Assembly: GCA_028455995.1 (NCBI GenBank)
Contig: JABELC010000005.1
Span: forward strand, 2,604,001 to 2,668,000
Source of the DNA: Scleromitrula shiraiana
Taxonomy: Eukaryota > Ascomycota > Leotiomycetes > Helotiales > Sclerotiniaceae
Reading direction: 5' to 3'
Length of the DNA stretch: 64,000 nucleotides
The position numbers and the translations under genes are program-made. Positions 36,145 through 47,671 of this stretch are shown here, in pieces. The notes below the pieces were generated by a model. It ran no database searches and was not told where the DNA came from. It saw nothing but the letters and a program-made list of their open reading frames with translations. The stretch's first letter is position 1. Every line of letters begins with the position of its first letter.

Positions 36145-37505
36145 AGTGTGAGTGTATATTGTCAGGTGTTTAGATATGTACAACGAGTGATAGTATATAC
36201 CTTACACAATGTGAATAACGAGAGTATTAAATAAGTGTAAGGAAATGGTGACCTGAATCTGGGGAGGCAGGAAATATACTCTCTCAAAAGAAAGGCTGGG
36301 CAAGCAAAGGATAAGGAAAACACAAACAGAGGCGGGACAGCGGAACTATTATCGATGGATGGCAAAGTCCACACCTATTCTTGGTACTGTCCATAAGGTG
36401 GCATTAGACTTGATGCTTGCGATACAAGTTGGTCAAGTTTTCACTCTTTCGTGGTCTGCTTGGACACCGAAAGGTGATTTCACTGGCTAGCGCATTTGCT
36501 ACGTAGCTTTGTATATTGGTCAGACCAACACGAGATTTTTGCATCCCAGCCAAGATCTGTAGATCTTTTTGGTAAATTCTTTCGACAAAAGCTCGCATGC
36601 ATACTCGTATCAATTTATTAATGGGTAGGTACATTTATGGTGGGGTTGAGAAAAGAAGTTGGAAATAGCATGGGTTCCTTGTTTGTTTTGCTGTTGTGAA
36701 AGCAATATTGTAATGCATGATATGGTGAGCAACACGAGCTTTTGCATGATTTGATTGAGCACTACTTGACTTATACAGTGCCACAACATGAATCATCCAC
36801 CGGGGAAGGCGAGGCCTGGTGATAATTTTTTTTAATATTGTCCGTTATTGGGACCGCTACCTAGAAATTGTTGGAAATCGTGAGCTGTTAGAACAGCGCA
36901 GCCAGATATATTTCCACACCTCGAGCTCAAAATTTTTGTATCTTTTAACTCATGTAAATATCTACCTGGACGGCTCTCATTATCTCCCGCACTTTATGTA
37001 TTGCTAGTGGCGGGGATAATCATGTTACTTACATGATATTGATAAGGATGGTCGAGAAAGTCTGACAAGGCGGGGAAACCAAGGGTTCATTTTATTCTTG
37101 GGCTGAATGTTGTACGCTGCACAATAGAGGCGGGCTCTTGGCAATTATACGGATGAAGAGCATTTGTAGCTCTATATGACGTGAATGCCTTAATGCAATG
37201 TCAACCCGTTTGTATAAGAGCTGCATATAAGATCGATGTTTTTCCCTTGCAGCGTAGAAGAGTCAAAGCGATGTGACGATGTGCATCCGTTGATAACCTC
37301 GGTCGCTTATGATTATGTTGTTGCCACCCTGTAAATGAATCGGTACGCCCACCGATCAAATCTGTGCCGAGTTTCTGATTGACGTCCCCGAAAATACTTC
37401 AATGCTCTTGTGTTTGCGGTATTTAACTTCTCACAAAGCAGGAAGTCTCAATAAATTAGAGGGCTGAGCTTGCACTCTATTATGTAAAGTGTTTTGGTTG
37501 TTTTG
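36145..37505. other. 1.4-kb intergenic region
   Basis: Promoter side of the wall-protein gene and 3' side of the Dml1 gene. An ATG-started minus frame of 76 codons at 36404-36634 has normal composition but no recognisable family and no splice continuation; not called. Confidence 0.5.
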
Positions 37506-39304
37506 CTACTCATCGTCTGAATCTGTATCACTGTTCCAGCCTTCTTCGTATGCTTCCGCGATCTCGCCCAGAGAATTACTAAGTGCCTCACGTTCATCCA
37601 TACCAATGGCTCTGTTCACAACCTGCTGAAGGCTTTTGATTCTTAGAGCAACTGCCGTATCTGTCGAGAGGGATGTATTTATGGACAGAGGTGCTTGTTC
37701 ACCTGGATTTAATATATGTGGGAAGCTATCAAGAAGTGGAAATGGTATAGGTGCATAAGCCCTGCACAATCACATGGTAAGAATACGAAGAGAACATAGA
37801 TAAGGAAGGACACTAACCTGGAAAGAATCGGGAGGCTTGCAGCAACTCTTCGAGCACGTTCCTGGCCTTCATCATTTCTATCAACCTCTTCCATGTCGTC
37901 ATCTCCTCTGTAGCTCTCTGCTTGTGCAAACATATGAACCTTGCTGGATCTTTGACGACCATGATTTTGCTCAGTGAATTCTGTAGGAAAGAAATCCATA
38001 TCAAACTTGACTGTATCATTGTTTTCATTAGTTGAGCTAAGAGCTGAGGATGCTCTTGCTGAAACCCTCGGATCTGTCTCTTGAGATAGTCCGTTCGTTC
38101 TCAAGTGAGTGTCGACATTGATCTCTTCGTCAGACTTTTGCTTCACACTCATACGCAATTTTGCAATATTCTGGTTGCCATTGACGTTTAAGGTGGATGC
38201 TATTTGATCCAATGTTTGGCGGATACCATTACGAGGTTTCAATCTTGAGGATAGTGTCATACTTTCCAAGGCAGAAGAAAGCAATCCAGAGACCTCCCAC
38301 TGAGAGCTAGGATCCAGCTTTACATAACATGGTAATGGTGGTGATGGCAAAGTCATGGGGACAAAAAGAGATGCCTGTGGAACGATCTCCGAAATCGATT
38401 TGGCTGCATTAGATACCTTCAAGAATCGTTTTTCCTTAAGATGTAAGCCATAATTCATTATGAGAACTGGAAATTACTCACTCTAGGGATTCCTTTAATG
38501 TTATCTTCCATGCCCCAAAACCATACTGTGGTCTTGCCATATTCATCCCTCAGACGATCCATATATCGGGCAGAAAATCCACCCCATGCATCATCAACAC
38601 CTGCCATGACTTGAATACCTTGCATGTGGTCGGCTTCTTCTGCGAACGGTCGAAGATCACGATCTAGAATATCATGTTCCTTGTCTAGAGAGCTAAACAG
38701 CTCTTCGCCGGCAGCCCAGTTTTCGAATGGCATCAGTGACGAATTCAATTCATATTCATTTAGTTGAACTATTGATCTAGGATGGAAATAGATACGGTTG
38801 AAGTCAGACCAATACCTTACTGATTCGGAGGTAAGTTGGGGTGGTTCCAAGCCCTCTTCTAAGCTTCTTTGATAAGGGATCTGCTGTATGGCCGTTTGTC
38901 GCTGAACTACAGCTGGGCCGTTCCTATGAAGAAATCAGTTTTACTAAAAATTGACTTTTAGGAATCATTTTGACCATCTCACCACAATCCATCTGTAACC
39001 ACCGGTTCATCTATTTCATACAAAGCATTAATCTTTCTTAAAGAGCCGAAACCTCCTTTAAGATCATAAATTAAGGTTCTTGGTGTAAAGGTTTCAGTGC
39101 CATCTGCACCAATACCAGGACGAAAGTGTATATCATGATCAACCGGAGACTCTTGGTCGGATGAATATGTAAAGTACGATTCCTATGATGATTTAGAATT
39201 TTCCAAAAATAACATATCTAGAATAGTCTCACCTGAGTATTCCAGAAATGTGTTGCGAGATAGTTGCTCTTTTGCCCCAACTGAAGGGTGATAATTTCGT
39301 GCAT
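37506..39304 (-). CDS. DML1: Dml1/misato-like tubulin-fold protein
   Basis: Exons 39304-39233, 39182-38983, 38923-38482, 38434-37818 and 37761-37506 give 528 aa. The start [16 protein letters not shown] matches the tubulin-like misato N-terminus, with L-Q-x-G-x-x-x-N then A-T-H-F-W-N. Next come D-H-D-I-H-F-R-P and the [16 protein letters not shown] block. Further on are [14 protein letters not shown] and G-V-D-D-A-W-G-G-F. In yeast Dml1 is essential and acts in mitochondrial DNA inheritance and morphology; misato acts in spindle/mitochondrial functions. The tail (about 440-528) ends with an acidic N-S-D-T-D-S-D-D-E. Intron 3 is only 47 nt. Slightly longer than yeast Dml1 (475 aa). Confidence 0.93.
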
Positions 39305-39758
39305 CGTGGTCGTTCGTTTACTTACAACCTTCTTTGCAAATTTTCAGTCACAGGCCGAGAAGACACTTCTCTGTGTCAAGACTGAAAATGCTATTGGTAC
39401 TTGGGATATCAGGTAGCGCCTACAACCAAGAGAAAGAATAATGCATATATTCTTAATACTTCGCAAGATAGGAGTATTATAGAATAGAGAAGCGAGAAAA
39501 TACAGCTAGAAAGAAAGAGCGTTTTCACCCTAAAAACTAATCTAAATTAGGTAGTATTTATGTACAGTGTTCTTATCATTGCGATAAGATACCCCGCTTG
39601 GAAAATTAAAAAGCTTCCCCTCCATATTTCCTTGTTGCCGTCATTCAATGATTTTCGACAAAAATGAATCAGGTGTTCAACCTACGCTGCGCCTAAGCAT
39701 CGAAACAACTTTGGAAGCTACACATACATAGATCGAGTCGGCACAGATTGACATCAAG
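39305..39758. promoter_or_regulatory. Divergent promoter region, Dml1 / peroxiredoxin-like
   Basis: The 454 bp between two opposing start codons must hold both promoters. No element beyond AT-rich tracts is recognisable. Confidence 0.6.
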
Positions 39759-40473
39759 ATGACTTTCCAACAAGAACTTGATTCCTGGAAAACCCCTACT
39801 GCAACTAATGTTCAACGCGTCCCAGAAATTGGTTCAAAAGCTCCTTCATCGGATGCGCTAGAATTCCCTCAGCCAAATGGCAAACCAACTATTGTGACAT
39901 TCCTCCGTCACTGCGGCTGCCCTGTATGTTTAACCATCTGTTTAAATATTGTCTTTATTTGTCGAAGTCTCCTCAATATTGCCCTCTCTGTTAAGCCATT
40001 GTGTCTTCTGCGACTCTTCATTCTAAGCTAAACTGACTTCTTACCTCGATATCTAGTTTGCAGAAAAAAATTTAACTGATCTCCGCGCCGTCGCAATTTC
40101 GCACCCTACCATAAACTTCATTGCCGTCTCTCACTCATCGCAAAGTGCTACCGATAACTGGATAATATCACTAGGTGGATCATGGGCCGTGAAGATCATT
40201 GTCGATGAAAAGCGCGAGCTCTATGCGCAATGGGGATTAGGCGTTAGTTCCGCGTGGCATGTATTGAATCCATGGAGCATGTGGTCATTGTGGAGACTCG
40301 GAAGTACAGACAACATTTGGAACCGCCCTACAGAAAGCGGGAACCGTTGGCAGACATCGGGGAGTTGGGCAATTGATGCGGAGGGGGTGGTTAAGTTGGG
40401 AGGTGTAGCGGGGACGGCGGATGATATCATGAATTTTAAGGAGGCAGTCAAACTTTTGGAACGGAAGAATTAG
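39759..40473 (+). CDS. Peroxiredoxin-like (AhpC/TSA-2 type) thioredoxin-fold protein
   Basis: Exons 39759-39923 and 40057-40473 give 193 aa. The start fits the frame and lies directly before the intact domain. After P-E-I-G-S-K-A-P and P-N-G-K-P-T-I-V-T-F-L-R comes H-C-G-C-P-F-A-E-K (about 51-59), the active-site loop of the thioredoxin-like AhpC/TSA-2 group, with the intron after the proline. Downstream are I-A-V-S-H-S-S and an acidic V-D-E-K-R-E-L-Y-A-Q-W-G-L-G, where Y-x-x-W-G-L-G is typical of fungal members. A tryptophan-rich segment follows (about 120-160), then D-A-E-G-V-V-K-L-G-G. Family members reduce peroxides or remain uncharacterised; substrate unknown. Two cysteines in a C-G-C arrangement (52 and 54) instead of a spaced pair are notable. 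The gene is convergent with xylulokinase. Confidence 0.85.
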
Positions 40474-40790
40474 GTTCAAGTTATGAATTTCATATTATGG
40501 GCGTTAATGTTTGGGCTGCACGGAAGAGGCGTATATGACGGGTATTGGCTAATTTGTTATGCTACAGCTGCTTGTATGATAGTGTCATTCTCTTTGACAA
40601 ATGTATATAATCTGGAATATCCTGGGGCACATTTCATGTGGAGGATAGGCTAAAGGAAAGTCATGAACTGTACAGTGCAAAACATGTTTTAAGATCAAAA
40701 TGGAATTAGCTCCGCATTGCAGTTTTCTCCACTGTACCTCTAGATCTTGCCGCTCATTCTCAGTATCTACTGTCTTATGCTACGCATCCA
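40474..40790. other. Short convergent 3' region
   Basis: 317 bp shared by the 3' ends of the peroxiredoxin-like gene and xylulokinase. Nothing else is seen. Confidence 0.6.
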
Positions 40791-42666
40791 CTACTTTTTG
40801 TTCTTGTTCCTCTCCTCTCCCTCTAAAACTTTCTTCTCCATCTCCTCAAAGGCTCCTAAAACTTCTCCATACTTGTTCCAAACCTCAGCTCGATACCCAT
40901 CATCAATCTTTTCAATTGCGCCTTCTTCTTTCCACCTCCTTCCAATCAACTCCTCGAAACTCTCTCCCTTCCAGTTTTTCCCTCCATTCTCCCCCTGATG
41001 CTCTCCTCGCTCAACCCCCCATACAGCTTTGTAAGCTCCACCTAAAGCGCACGCATTTCCACCTACATCTAACTTCCATACTCCTTCCACACCGCCCAGT
41101 ACATCTCCTACTACGCGTGCTATTGCCGGATTGTGAGAACCTCCGCCAACGAGATAAATTCGGCGAGGTTGGGCTGGATAGTTGGATGTAGACTCAACTA
41201 GTTTTTGGGAGCGTAGACGTAGAGAAAGAATTTGAGATTCGATGATGATGCGTGCGTCTGTTTCGGGTGAAAATGAGGATGAAGCGGATGTGAGAGAGCG
41301 CGTGGAGGATGTGTATTGAAATGTACCGGCCCGGACGTTGGGAACAATTTCAGGAAGAGGGAAGTAGAGGCCTAGTTTGGCGTCATCCTTGGGGGAGTTC
41401 TGGCCAAGGGGGGAAGTTTCCAAGGCGGCATTGTTGAAGTTTTGCCAAGGATCCGACGTTGTAGATGGAGGAAGATTATCTCTGATCTTCTCTCGAGCTA
41501 GACCGCCATTCTTATAGCAGAGCATGAACATATAGAGACCTGGTGTGGTTGGATGGTTGAAAAAGTGGTAGGCAGGATCAGGGACGTAGTTTGGGGTAGA
41601 CATTAAAAATGTTGTGGATGTGCCTAGCGAGACAATCGCATCCATCGGTCTAAGGGGAAGTGCAAGAATAGTTGCTGGATTATCGCCTGTGAAAGGAACG
41701 ATAGCACAATCGGAGGGAAAATTATAACGGCTTGTGAAGTAAGAAGATATGGAGCCCATGCTGCCACCACCATCTTCACGTACTTCGCCGAGTTTGGATT
41801 TGAGGGAGGCAAGACCATCGGAGCCGGCTGCGAGAGTGAGAAGCTTTTCACTCCAGCATCCAGACTTTATATCCCAAAGATCCATACCACAGACATCACT
41901 AATATCAAACGGCGCAATTTCACCAAGGAAGAGTGAGGCTAAGAAGGAAGACACGAGTGTGATCCGAGACGTCTGTCGATATACTTCTGGGTATTTCTTA
42001 TGGAAGCGCATAATTTGCGGACCAGTAAATCGCTGTTGATATGATGAGCCAACGTTGTTTTACCCTATATAGGGCACATATATCATGTGAAAAGAAAAAC
42101 ATGCTTACATGATGAGCTTTGCTTCCTGTGAGCTCCGCCAGTTTCTGTTCGTCCCCAAGCTCCGCATCGAATGCATCGCATTCATCCTGAGTACTTGCGT
42201 CTTGCCAATTTGGACTATACGGATGAGCAAATGCCTTGTCCTTAAGCTGATCTACTAATCCTACTTCCGGATCTAATTCTCCTAATAACTCTTCGCCATT
42301 TTTACTCCAATAGACACTTCCATGCTGTTGTCCAGATCCTGAAATACCCTTTATCCGTTCGAACGGACAATTGTTCTCTCGTAGCCGTTGAAGAGCTAAG
42401 TCCACGGCTTCAAGCCACATAGCTACTGGAGCATACACTTCTCTTTCAGCAGTGTTGACATGTACACCTTTCTTGATACCATATTTAGATAGATCCGCAT
42501 CAAAGTCTGCTTTGGCTTCATGGACCACTTTCAAAGACGAATTTACAACAATTGCTATAAAAGGTCAGTAATATACAAGGGAGGCTTGTATCCATGTGGT
42601 CACACCTTTGAGTTGCTGGGTAGAAAGGTCGAAACCTATGTAAAGTGGTTCATTCTGCTCCGACAT
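40791..42666 (-). CDS. XKS1: D-xylulose kinase (FGGY family)
   Basis: Exons 42666-42606, 42554-42109 and 42032-40791 give 582 aa, the usual length of fungal xylulokinases. The N-terminal FGGY signature is present: [13 protein letters not shown], then [14 protein letters not shown]. Next are R-F-T-G-P-Q-I at the domain junction, [17 protein letters not shown] and S-L-G-T-S-T-T-F. Near the C-terminus, [12 protein letters not shown] is the ATP-binding adenosine motif. It phosphorylates D-xylulose to D-xylulose-5-phosphate with ATP, feeding pentose catabolism into the pentose phosphate pathway in the cytosol. All catalytic blocks are intact. Length and motifs make glycerol or gluconate kinase unlikely. 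Confidence 0.95.
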
Positions 42667-43104
42667 CTTGAAATCTGGTTCAATCGACACGGTTTTAAGT
42701 AAGTGTTAATTTTTCCAGATTCAACGATAGAAGGGATAAATAGTATTTGAGGAATGAACAGTGTTCTTTCAGTCAACCACATCCATAGTGGGGTTTATGG
42801 GGAGAACGGAAGATTAGTAAAAATTGGCGTCGCTGTAGTACCCGCTTTTAGGCTGTATGATACCCGCACCAATCAAGGAGCACATGAAACAACTCTATCA
42901 AAAGGTTCCAATGAGGTTGTAATCAAAACTTCGAATTGTCCTGAATGATTCCATAAATTTTCATACATTCTATAGTGCGATCATATAGTGAGTATCCTCC
43001 TAACGCCAACCTTGCTACTTTCCAAAGACTCCCTAGTCTTGCCGCCACGTAACGCCTACTCCAAACCTATACAAACTCCAGATGATGCATTATGGACAAA
43101 TCTT
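42667..43104. promoter_or_regulatory. Upstream region of xylulokinase
   Basis: 438 bp between the xylulokinase start and the stop of the next minus-strand gene, so it holds the xylulokinase promoter and the 3' end of the transporter. No recognisable regulatory site. The small frame 42754-42948 on the plus strand is not believed. Confidence 0.5.
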
Positions 43105-44539
43105 CTATGACATCTTCTTGCTATTGCCATTGTGGCCGTTATGGTTGTGATCGTGATCATGATCCTCAGGTTCAAGACTTTCTCTTTGGCTCACATCTCC
43201 AGAGATAAACTCATCAAAGAGAGATGGCTTAGCATCATCTTTGGGAACGAATCGCACTTTAACCCGGCGCACACCTCGTACTTTCGATCCAACCATGTTC
43301 CTAACACTCTCCTCTACCTCTCTAACATCTTCAACCGTCCACATCTTTGGTACAGCTAGCTGGATATCTACCAAATAATTCTGTCCAGACTTAACACCTT
43401 CAACCTCCCTTAACTCTACCTGTGATCCTTCTGATAAGGCAATTAAACTCTTCTTGACAGCCTTGGTGACAGAACCTTTGACCTCGTCATCGATACCTTT
43501 GTCGGCCAATTCATATAGTGCGGACATAGTGTTTCCCCAGCCAGCTTTAATGACAAGAAGTGATATCAAGAAACCACCAACAGGATCTAACCAAGCCGCT
43601 TCATGTAGTAAATTCGCTCCGAGAATGGCGAAAAGGGTGACAATACCAGTTAGAGAATCTACTCTATGATGTACAGCATTACTAGCGAGGACCGAGCTTT
43701 TTCTTTCCTTTGCTACTTTTATTGCTGAGAATATCTATTAGTATTGTGTAAACTGGAGAGTAACGATTTATCTTACTTGCGTGGTACAACCACTCTTTGA
43801 CGACAATTGTTCCTGCAGCTAACCATGCTGCGTGAAGACTTGGACCTGCGGCTGCGTGGCTGTGACTGTGTCCATGTGCATGTGCGGCTGCTTCTGCGGC
43901 CGCATGGGCATCCAAGAAGAAATGAGCATATAATATTTCACAACTATTCAAACACATAAACATTCCACCAAAGAGAAGCATGCCACTGACACCCAAAGAC
44001 CCTAAGCTCTCCACCTTTCCGAAGCCTGTCGGGAAAAGCTCAGTGGGTGGTTTTAAACTCCAAGAAACTGTCGCCAATGTCAAGAAATCACTGGCTAGAT
44101 CAGTGACGCTGTGCCAGGCATCTGCCAACATGCTCTGAGAATTGAAAACATATCCGCCTACACCTTTCGCAAGTGCCATGCCGATGTTCGAGTACAGCCC
44201 AATTCGAGTAATTCGCACACCGGCATCGTTCTTATTTTTCGAAGTAAGGTATGTATTATCATGATGGTGGTGGTGGTGAGAATGTCCAGCGTGTGAACGC
44301 TTCTGCGTTGTTGTAAGTGCCGCCATAGGTCGATATCGAGGATTAAGCTCGTCTGATAAGAATTGAAGTCGGGGAAACGATTGAGGCGGAATATAAGGTT
44401 TGGTACAATAATTGAGAAGAGAGGAATCAAAAGCGACAGTCTGCAATACTCGAGAAGGTTGGAATTGAGTTGCCCTTATAAAGGACTTACCCAGTGTGAC
44501 GACAGGCCTTAACGAGCCCCCACGAAAAGGCATAGACAT
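43105..44539 (-). CDS. Cation diffusion facilitator, mitochondrial MMT type
   Basis: Exons 44539-43777 and 43724-43105 give 460 aa. The N-terminal 70 residues are Arg/Ser-rich and amphipathic, as in a mitochondrial presequence. A His-rich stretch (H-A-G-H-S-H6, about 83-93) leads into the CDF fold. The metal-site motif A-D-A-W-H-S-V-T-D-L-A-S-D in TM2 is at about 139-151; a second H-x3-D (V-H-H-R-V-D-S) lies in TM5. A second His/Ala-rich loop (about 215-240) joins TM4 and TM5, and the cytosolic/matrix C-terminal domain follows (about 320-430). The tail is rich in D-H-D-H-N-H and G-N. Yeast Mmt1/2 are mitochondrial iron exporters; other CDF proteins move Zn or Mn. The metal here is inferred only. 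The start is the first of two close ATGs (M-S-M-P). Confidence 0.9.
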
Positions 44540-45269
44540 TAATAAATATCCTTGGAAGGTCTAGATATCAATCAGAAGGATTCTACCGGACAGATGCTCT
44601 TTTTTGGACACCTTCTAAGATAGTATAGTACCAAGCAAGGAGAGTATGTGTACGTATGACCTTATAGGGTCGCGTATATTGTAAAGATAGATCATAAGCT
44701 ATAAGTTAATGTGGATGTACTCTGTATAAAGTTTCTAACAAGGTCCACGATAAAAACTTGAGTCGCAAGTCAATCTACGAAGATGATGACGATTATGAAG
44801 TTCGGACAAATCATTTCAAAGCTATTTTCAGCCATTTGGTAAACTAAACTACAGGGAAAGCTTCAAGGGGATACCCACAGAATTTCTTGGCTTCCTTTTC
44901 TATAGTTTCAGGAGACAGAACAACACTTCTACCGCCATACAGTATATGTTCATCAGATTGACATATTAATATCTATATGAAAGAGATGGGATGATATACA
45001 AAATGTGATGTCTATGCACAAACAATCTACCACGAAATTCAAAACTATTCTTTTCCTCTTAAATACTTTCTATATAAGTCAATTCTTCAAACTATGTTAG
45101 CACATTGACATATTCGGTAGCCTTGCATCTTTGACTAAGCCACCGGTGGTGCCCGCAGTCGCCATTAAATCATCATGACGCCAAAATCTTGGAGATTAAT
45201 TCAACCTTCCTATCTACAACAACCCATAGATTTGAACGCGTGCCTTTCTGTCAAATCCATGACTTCTCA
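44540..45269. promoter_or_regulatory. Divergent promoter region, CDF transporter / sirtuin
   Basis: 730 bp between opposed starts. An upstream ORF at 45175-45288 overlaps the sirtuin start (see findings). Otherwise nothing recognised. Confidence 0.55.
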
Positions 45270-46674
45270 ATGCGCAAACCTCTTATGAGAATACCCTATA
45301 CGGGTCCATTACCCCCACCACATATCCTTCCTAGAAGTGCAAATACCTTGCCAGGAGCTATTGCCGCTCTTTCGAAATTCCTCACTGCCCCGCCTTCGAA
45401 AAATCTACCAGAAGAAGTTACAGATCCACAATCAACGGTAGTTTTATCTGGTGCCGGCATATCTGTGGCGTCGGGATTGGCAGATTAGTGAGTACAATGG
45501 TTCATTTTGTATTTTGGTTCTGTTTCATCGGGCTATATCTCATAGAACCCCAATGTTTGCGGGACTTGGCAGAATACAACATCACAAGTACCGGCTAATT
45601 GCTTATGTTTGCATATTCTAGTCGCGGTTCAAAAGGCACTTATGTTTTGAATAAATCATATAGACCTATATATTATCACGAATTTCTCCAAAGTGATCAA
45701 GCGAGACGGAGATACTGGGCGAGGAGTTTCCTAGGATGGACAAATCTCCATAAAGCCAAGCCTAATCCTGCTCATTATGCTATTAAGGACCTTGGGGATA
45801 TGAACCTGGTGAAACGAGTAAGTAAGTACAATGTCACCACATCAATCGAAAATTCTTGCTAATCTCTGGCGAAGTTACACAAAATGTAGATTCCTTCCAT
45901 TCGACAGCACATCCCGATCTGGCAACTGTCGAACTTCACGGATATCTACGAGCTTTAACCTGCGTCACCTGCCGCAGAGATCTTCCCCGTAGCGTCTTCC
46001 AAGAATCCTTGGCGAGGTTGAATCCAGCATGGGCAGAATTTTTGGCTGAAATGCTACATTCTGGAGCTTTGAATACAGAAGACCCAGAGCAACGTAGAGC
46101 GAAAGGATTAAAAACTAATCCTGACGGAGACGTGGATGTTGAGGGAGTGCCTTACGATACTTTCAGATATCCCGCATGTCCCCATTGTCTCAAAAATCCC
46201 CCAATCTTGGCAGATGGTTCGCAATCGATAGTAGAAGTTGACCATGACGGCGCTTGGAAAGCAACAAGTACAGCAGGTATATTGAAACCTGCCGTTGTTA
46301 TGTTTGGGGAAAGCATCAACGCGGAAACAAAGGAGGCTGCCGAGCAAGCAATTGACGGATCTGGGAGACTGCTCGTTCTAGGCACTTCTCTTGCCACATA
46401 TTCTGCTTGGAGACTGGCGCGGCGAGCTCAAGAAAGAGGTATGCCGATTGCGATACTAAATCTGGGGGGAGTCAGGGGAGAAGAAGCATTCTTCAAAGAT
46501 CTCTCCGGCATTCAGGCGGGAGAGTTGGGCGCTAGGGTCGAATTTGGGACTGATAAAGTCTTACCTGGGCTCGTTGATCAATTGCATCGCATTGGCTTTG
46601 CTCGCAAGGCAGACATGAACCCCCTCGAGGCACGGCAACAAAATAGCAGTTTGTTCAAGGATATGCTCTCGTAG
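45270..46674 (+). CDS. Class II (SIRT4-like) sirtuin, NAD-dependent acyl-lysine hydrolase
   Basis: Exons 45270-45487, 45622-45821 and 45875-46674 give 405 aa. NAD-binding G-A-G-I-S-V-A-S-G-L-A-D-Y-R-G lies at about 61-75; T-Q-N-V-D at 141-145; the catalytic E-L-H-G with His161 follows. Zinc cysteines are C169-x2-C172 and C241-x2-C244, separated by a longer insertion than usual. The G-T-S-L and L-N-L-G-G motifs close the Rossmann fold. Class II features and length match fungal SIRT4 homologues, often mitochondrial; deacylase or ADP-ribosyltransferase activity cannot be told from sequence. The start could be the ATG at 45285 (M-R-I-P-Y) rather than 45270; neither has a good initiation context. 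Exon 2 must end at the second of two overlapping GTAAGT donors to give R-V-I-T-Q-N-V-D. Confidence 0.92.
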
Positions 46675-46725
46675 AAAGTAGAGAAATGTTGTATAATAAT
46701 AAACAATTCCATGTATATGGCCAGT

Positions 46726-47371
46726 TCAATAAAACCCTCGTGGCACACTACTCTTAGCTCTTAATTGTGAAGCATCTTGCTTTTCTTCATCCAATTTCGT
46801 TGGTGGTTTAACTTCAACCTTTGGTTCGGGCCCTGCTTTCCCTTTCCGAGATCGTTCCAATGCCTGTTCTCGTTCAAACTCTTGTAGTACTATAAGGATG
46901 TGTGTTAGGATGGAACACTAATGAGCGAACATGAAGTATACCTTCTTCCCATTCCTGCTCCTTTTCCTTGTCTCCAGTACCAAGAAGTCCTTCTGCATCG
47001 ACATTCTCGCCGTTCTTGATCCTCTCAATGATCCCTTTCAATAAACTAATTTTCGCATCTGCACGTCGATTGAATGTTGTAGATTCGTTTCGTAATGTGA
47101 TCGATTGAATTGACATAGATCCAATCAGAAGAAAGATACATATGAAGAACGTTGCTGGATTCCAGTCTTTTGATTTCGGTTTTTTACTGGAGGCTGATCG
47201 TTCACTTTTTCGAAATGGTTTTGGAATCAGACCCGCCCAGAATGAAGTTTGAGTTACACTCTGAACGGCATAAAAGCGGGGTGTTGGGAAAGCAAATTGA
47301 TGCGAAAGTAGAGAAGTTCGCAAATTTGGAGGTGCGAGAAGTAGACTACGGAGTGGAATGACTTTGTTCAT
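46726..47371 (-). CDS. Small single-pass, probably mitochondrial protein, unknown function
   Basis: Exons 47371-46942 and 46889-46726 give 197 aa. The first 60 residues are basic and free of acidic residues, as in a mitochondrial targeting sequence. One hydrophobic helix (about 74-92, F-F-I-C-I-F-L-L-I-G-S-M) is followed by L-R-N-E-S-T-T-F-N-R-R-A-D-A-K-I-S-L-L and I-E-R-I-K-N-G-E-N-V-D. A charged coiled-coil-like tail ends in P-R-G-F-Y. The layout looks like a conserved fungal mitochondrial family (possibly DUF5321), but I am not certain. The stop codon is 51 bp from the sirtuin stop, so the two convergent transcripts almost certainly overlap. Confidence 0.78.
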
Positions 47372-47671
47372 TGTGTGCTGAATTGAAATTTGTTGTGATA
47401 TGTCGATGTAATGTCAAGTTGTAAAGTTCCCCAGGTTCAGGTTTTTTTTTTCTCTTAGGGACGAATGGATTGAACTTCCGAAATTTAGGACTTGTTGGTT
47501 GTCTGGACAACAAAATCAACAGCGGATTTCGATTTTCAATATTGGAGCTATATTTCCATCACCAAAAGACGACATCAATTGCTCACTTTTTTTTGGAATA
47601 ATGTGTATATTTCAATAATAATCTTTCTTTCTTTCTTTCTCTCTTTCTTTCTTGATAATCATTTTATCATA
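47372..47671. promoter_or_regulatory. Short divergent promoter, mitochondrial protein / separase
   Basis: 300 bp between opposed starts. Just before the separase ATG is a CT-rich run, TTTCTTTCTTTC-type, at about 47627-47653. Such pyrimidine tracts are common just upstream of start sites in filamentous fungi. Confidence 0.6.

Noticed and set aside
36404..36634. 76-codon minus-strand ATG frame
   Set aside because: Normal composition but no recognisable family, no introns and an isolated position; could be real but cannot be supported.
41749..42039. Plus-strand frame inside xylulokinase
   Set aside because: Antisense shadow of an exon with complete FGGY motifs.
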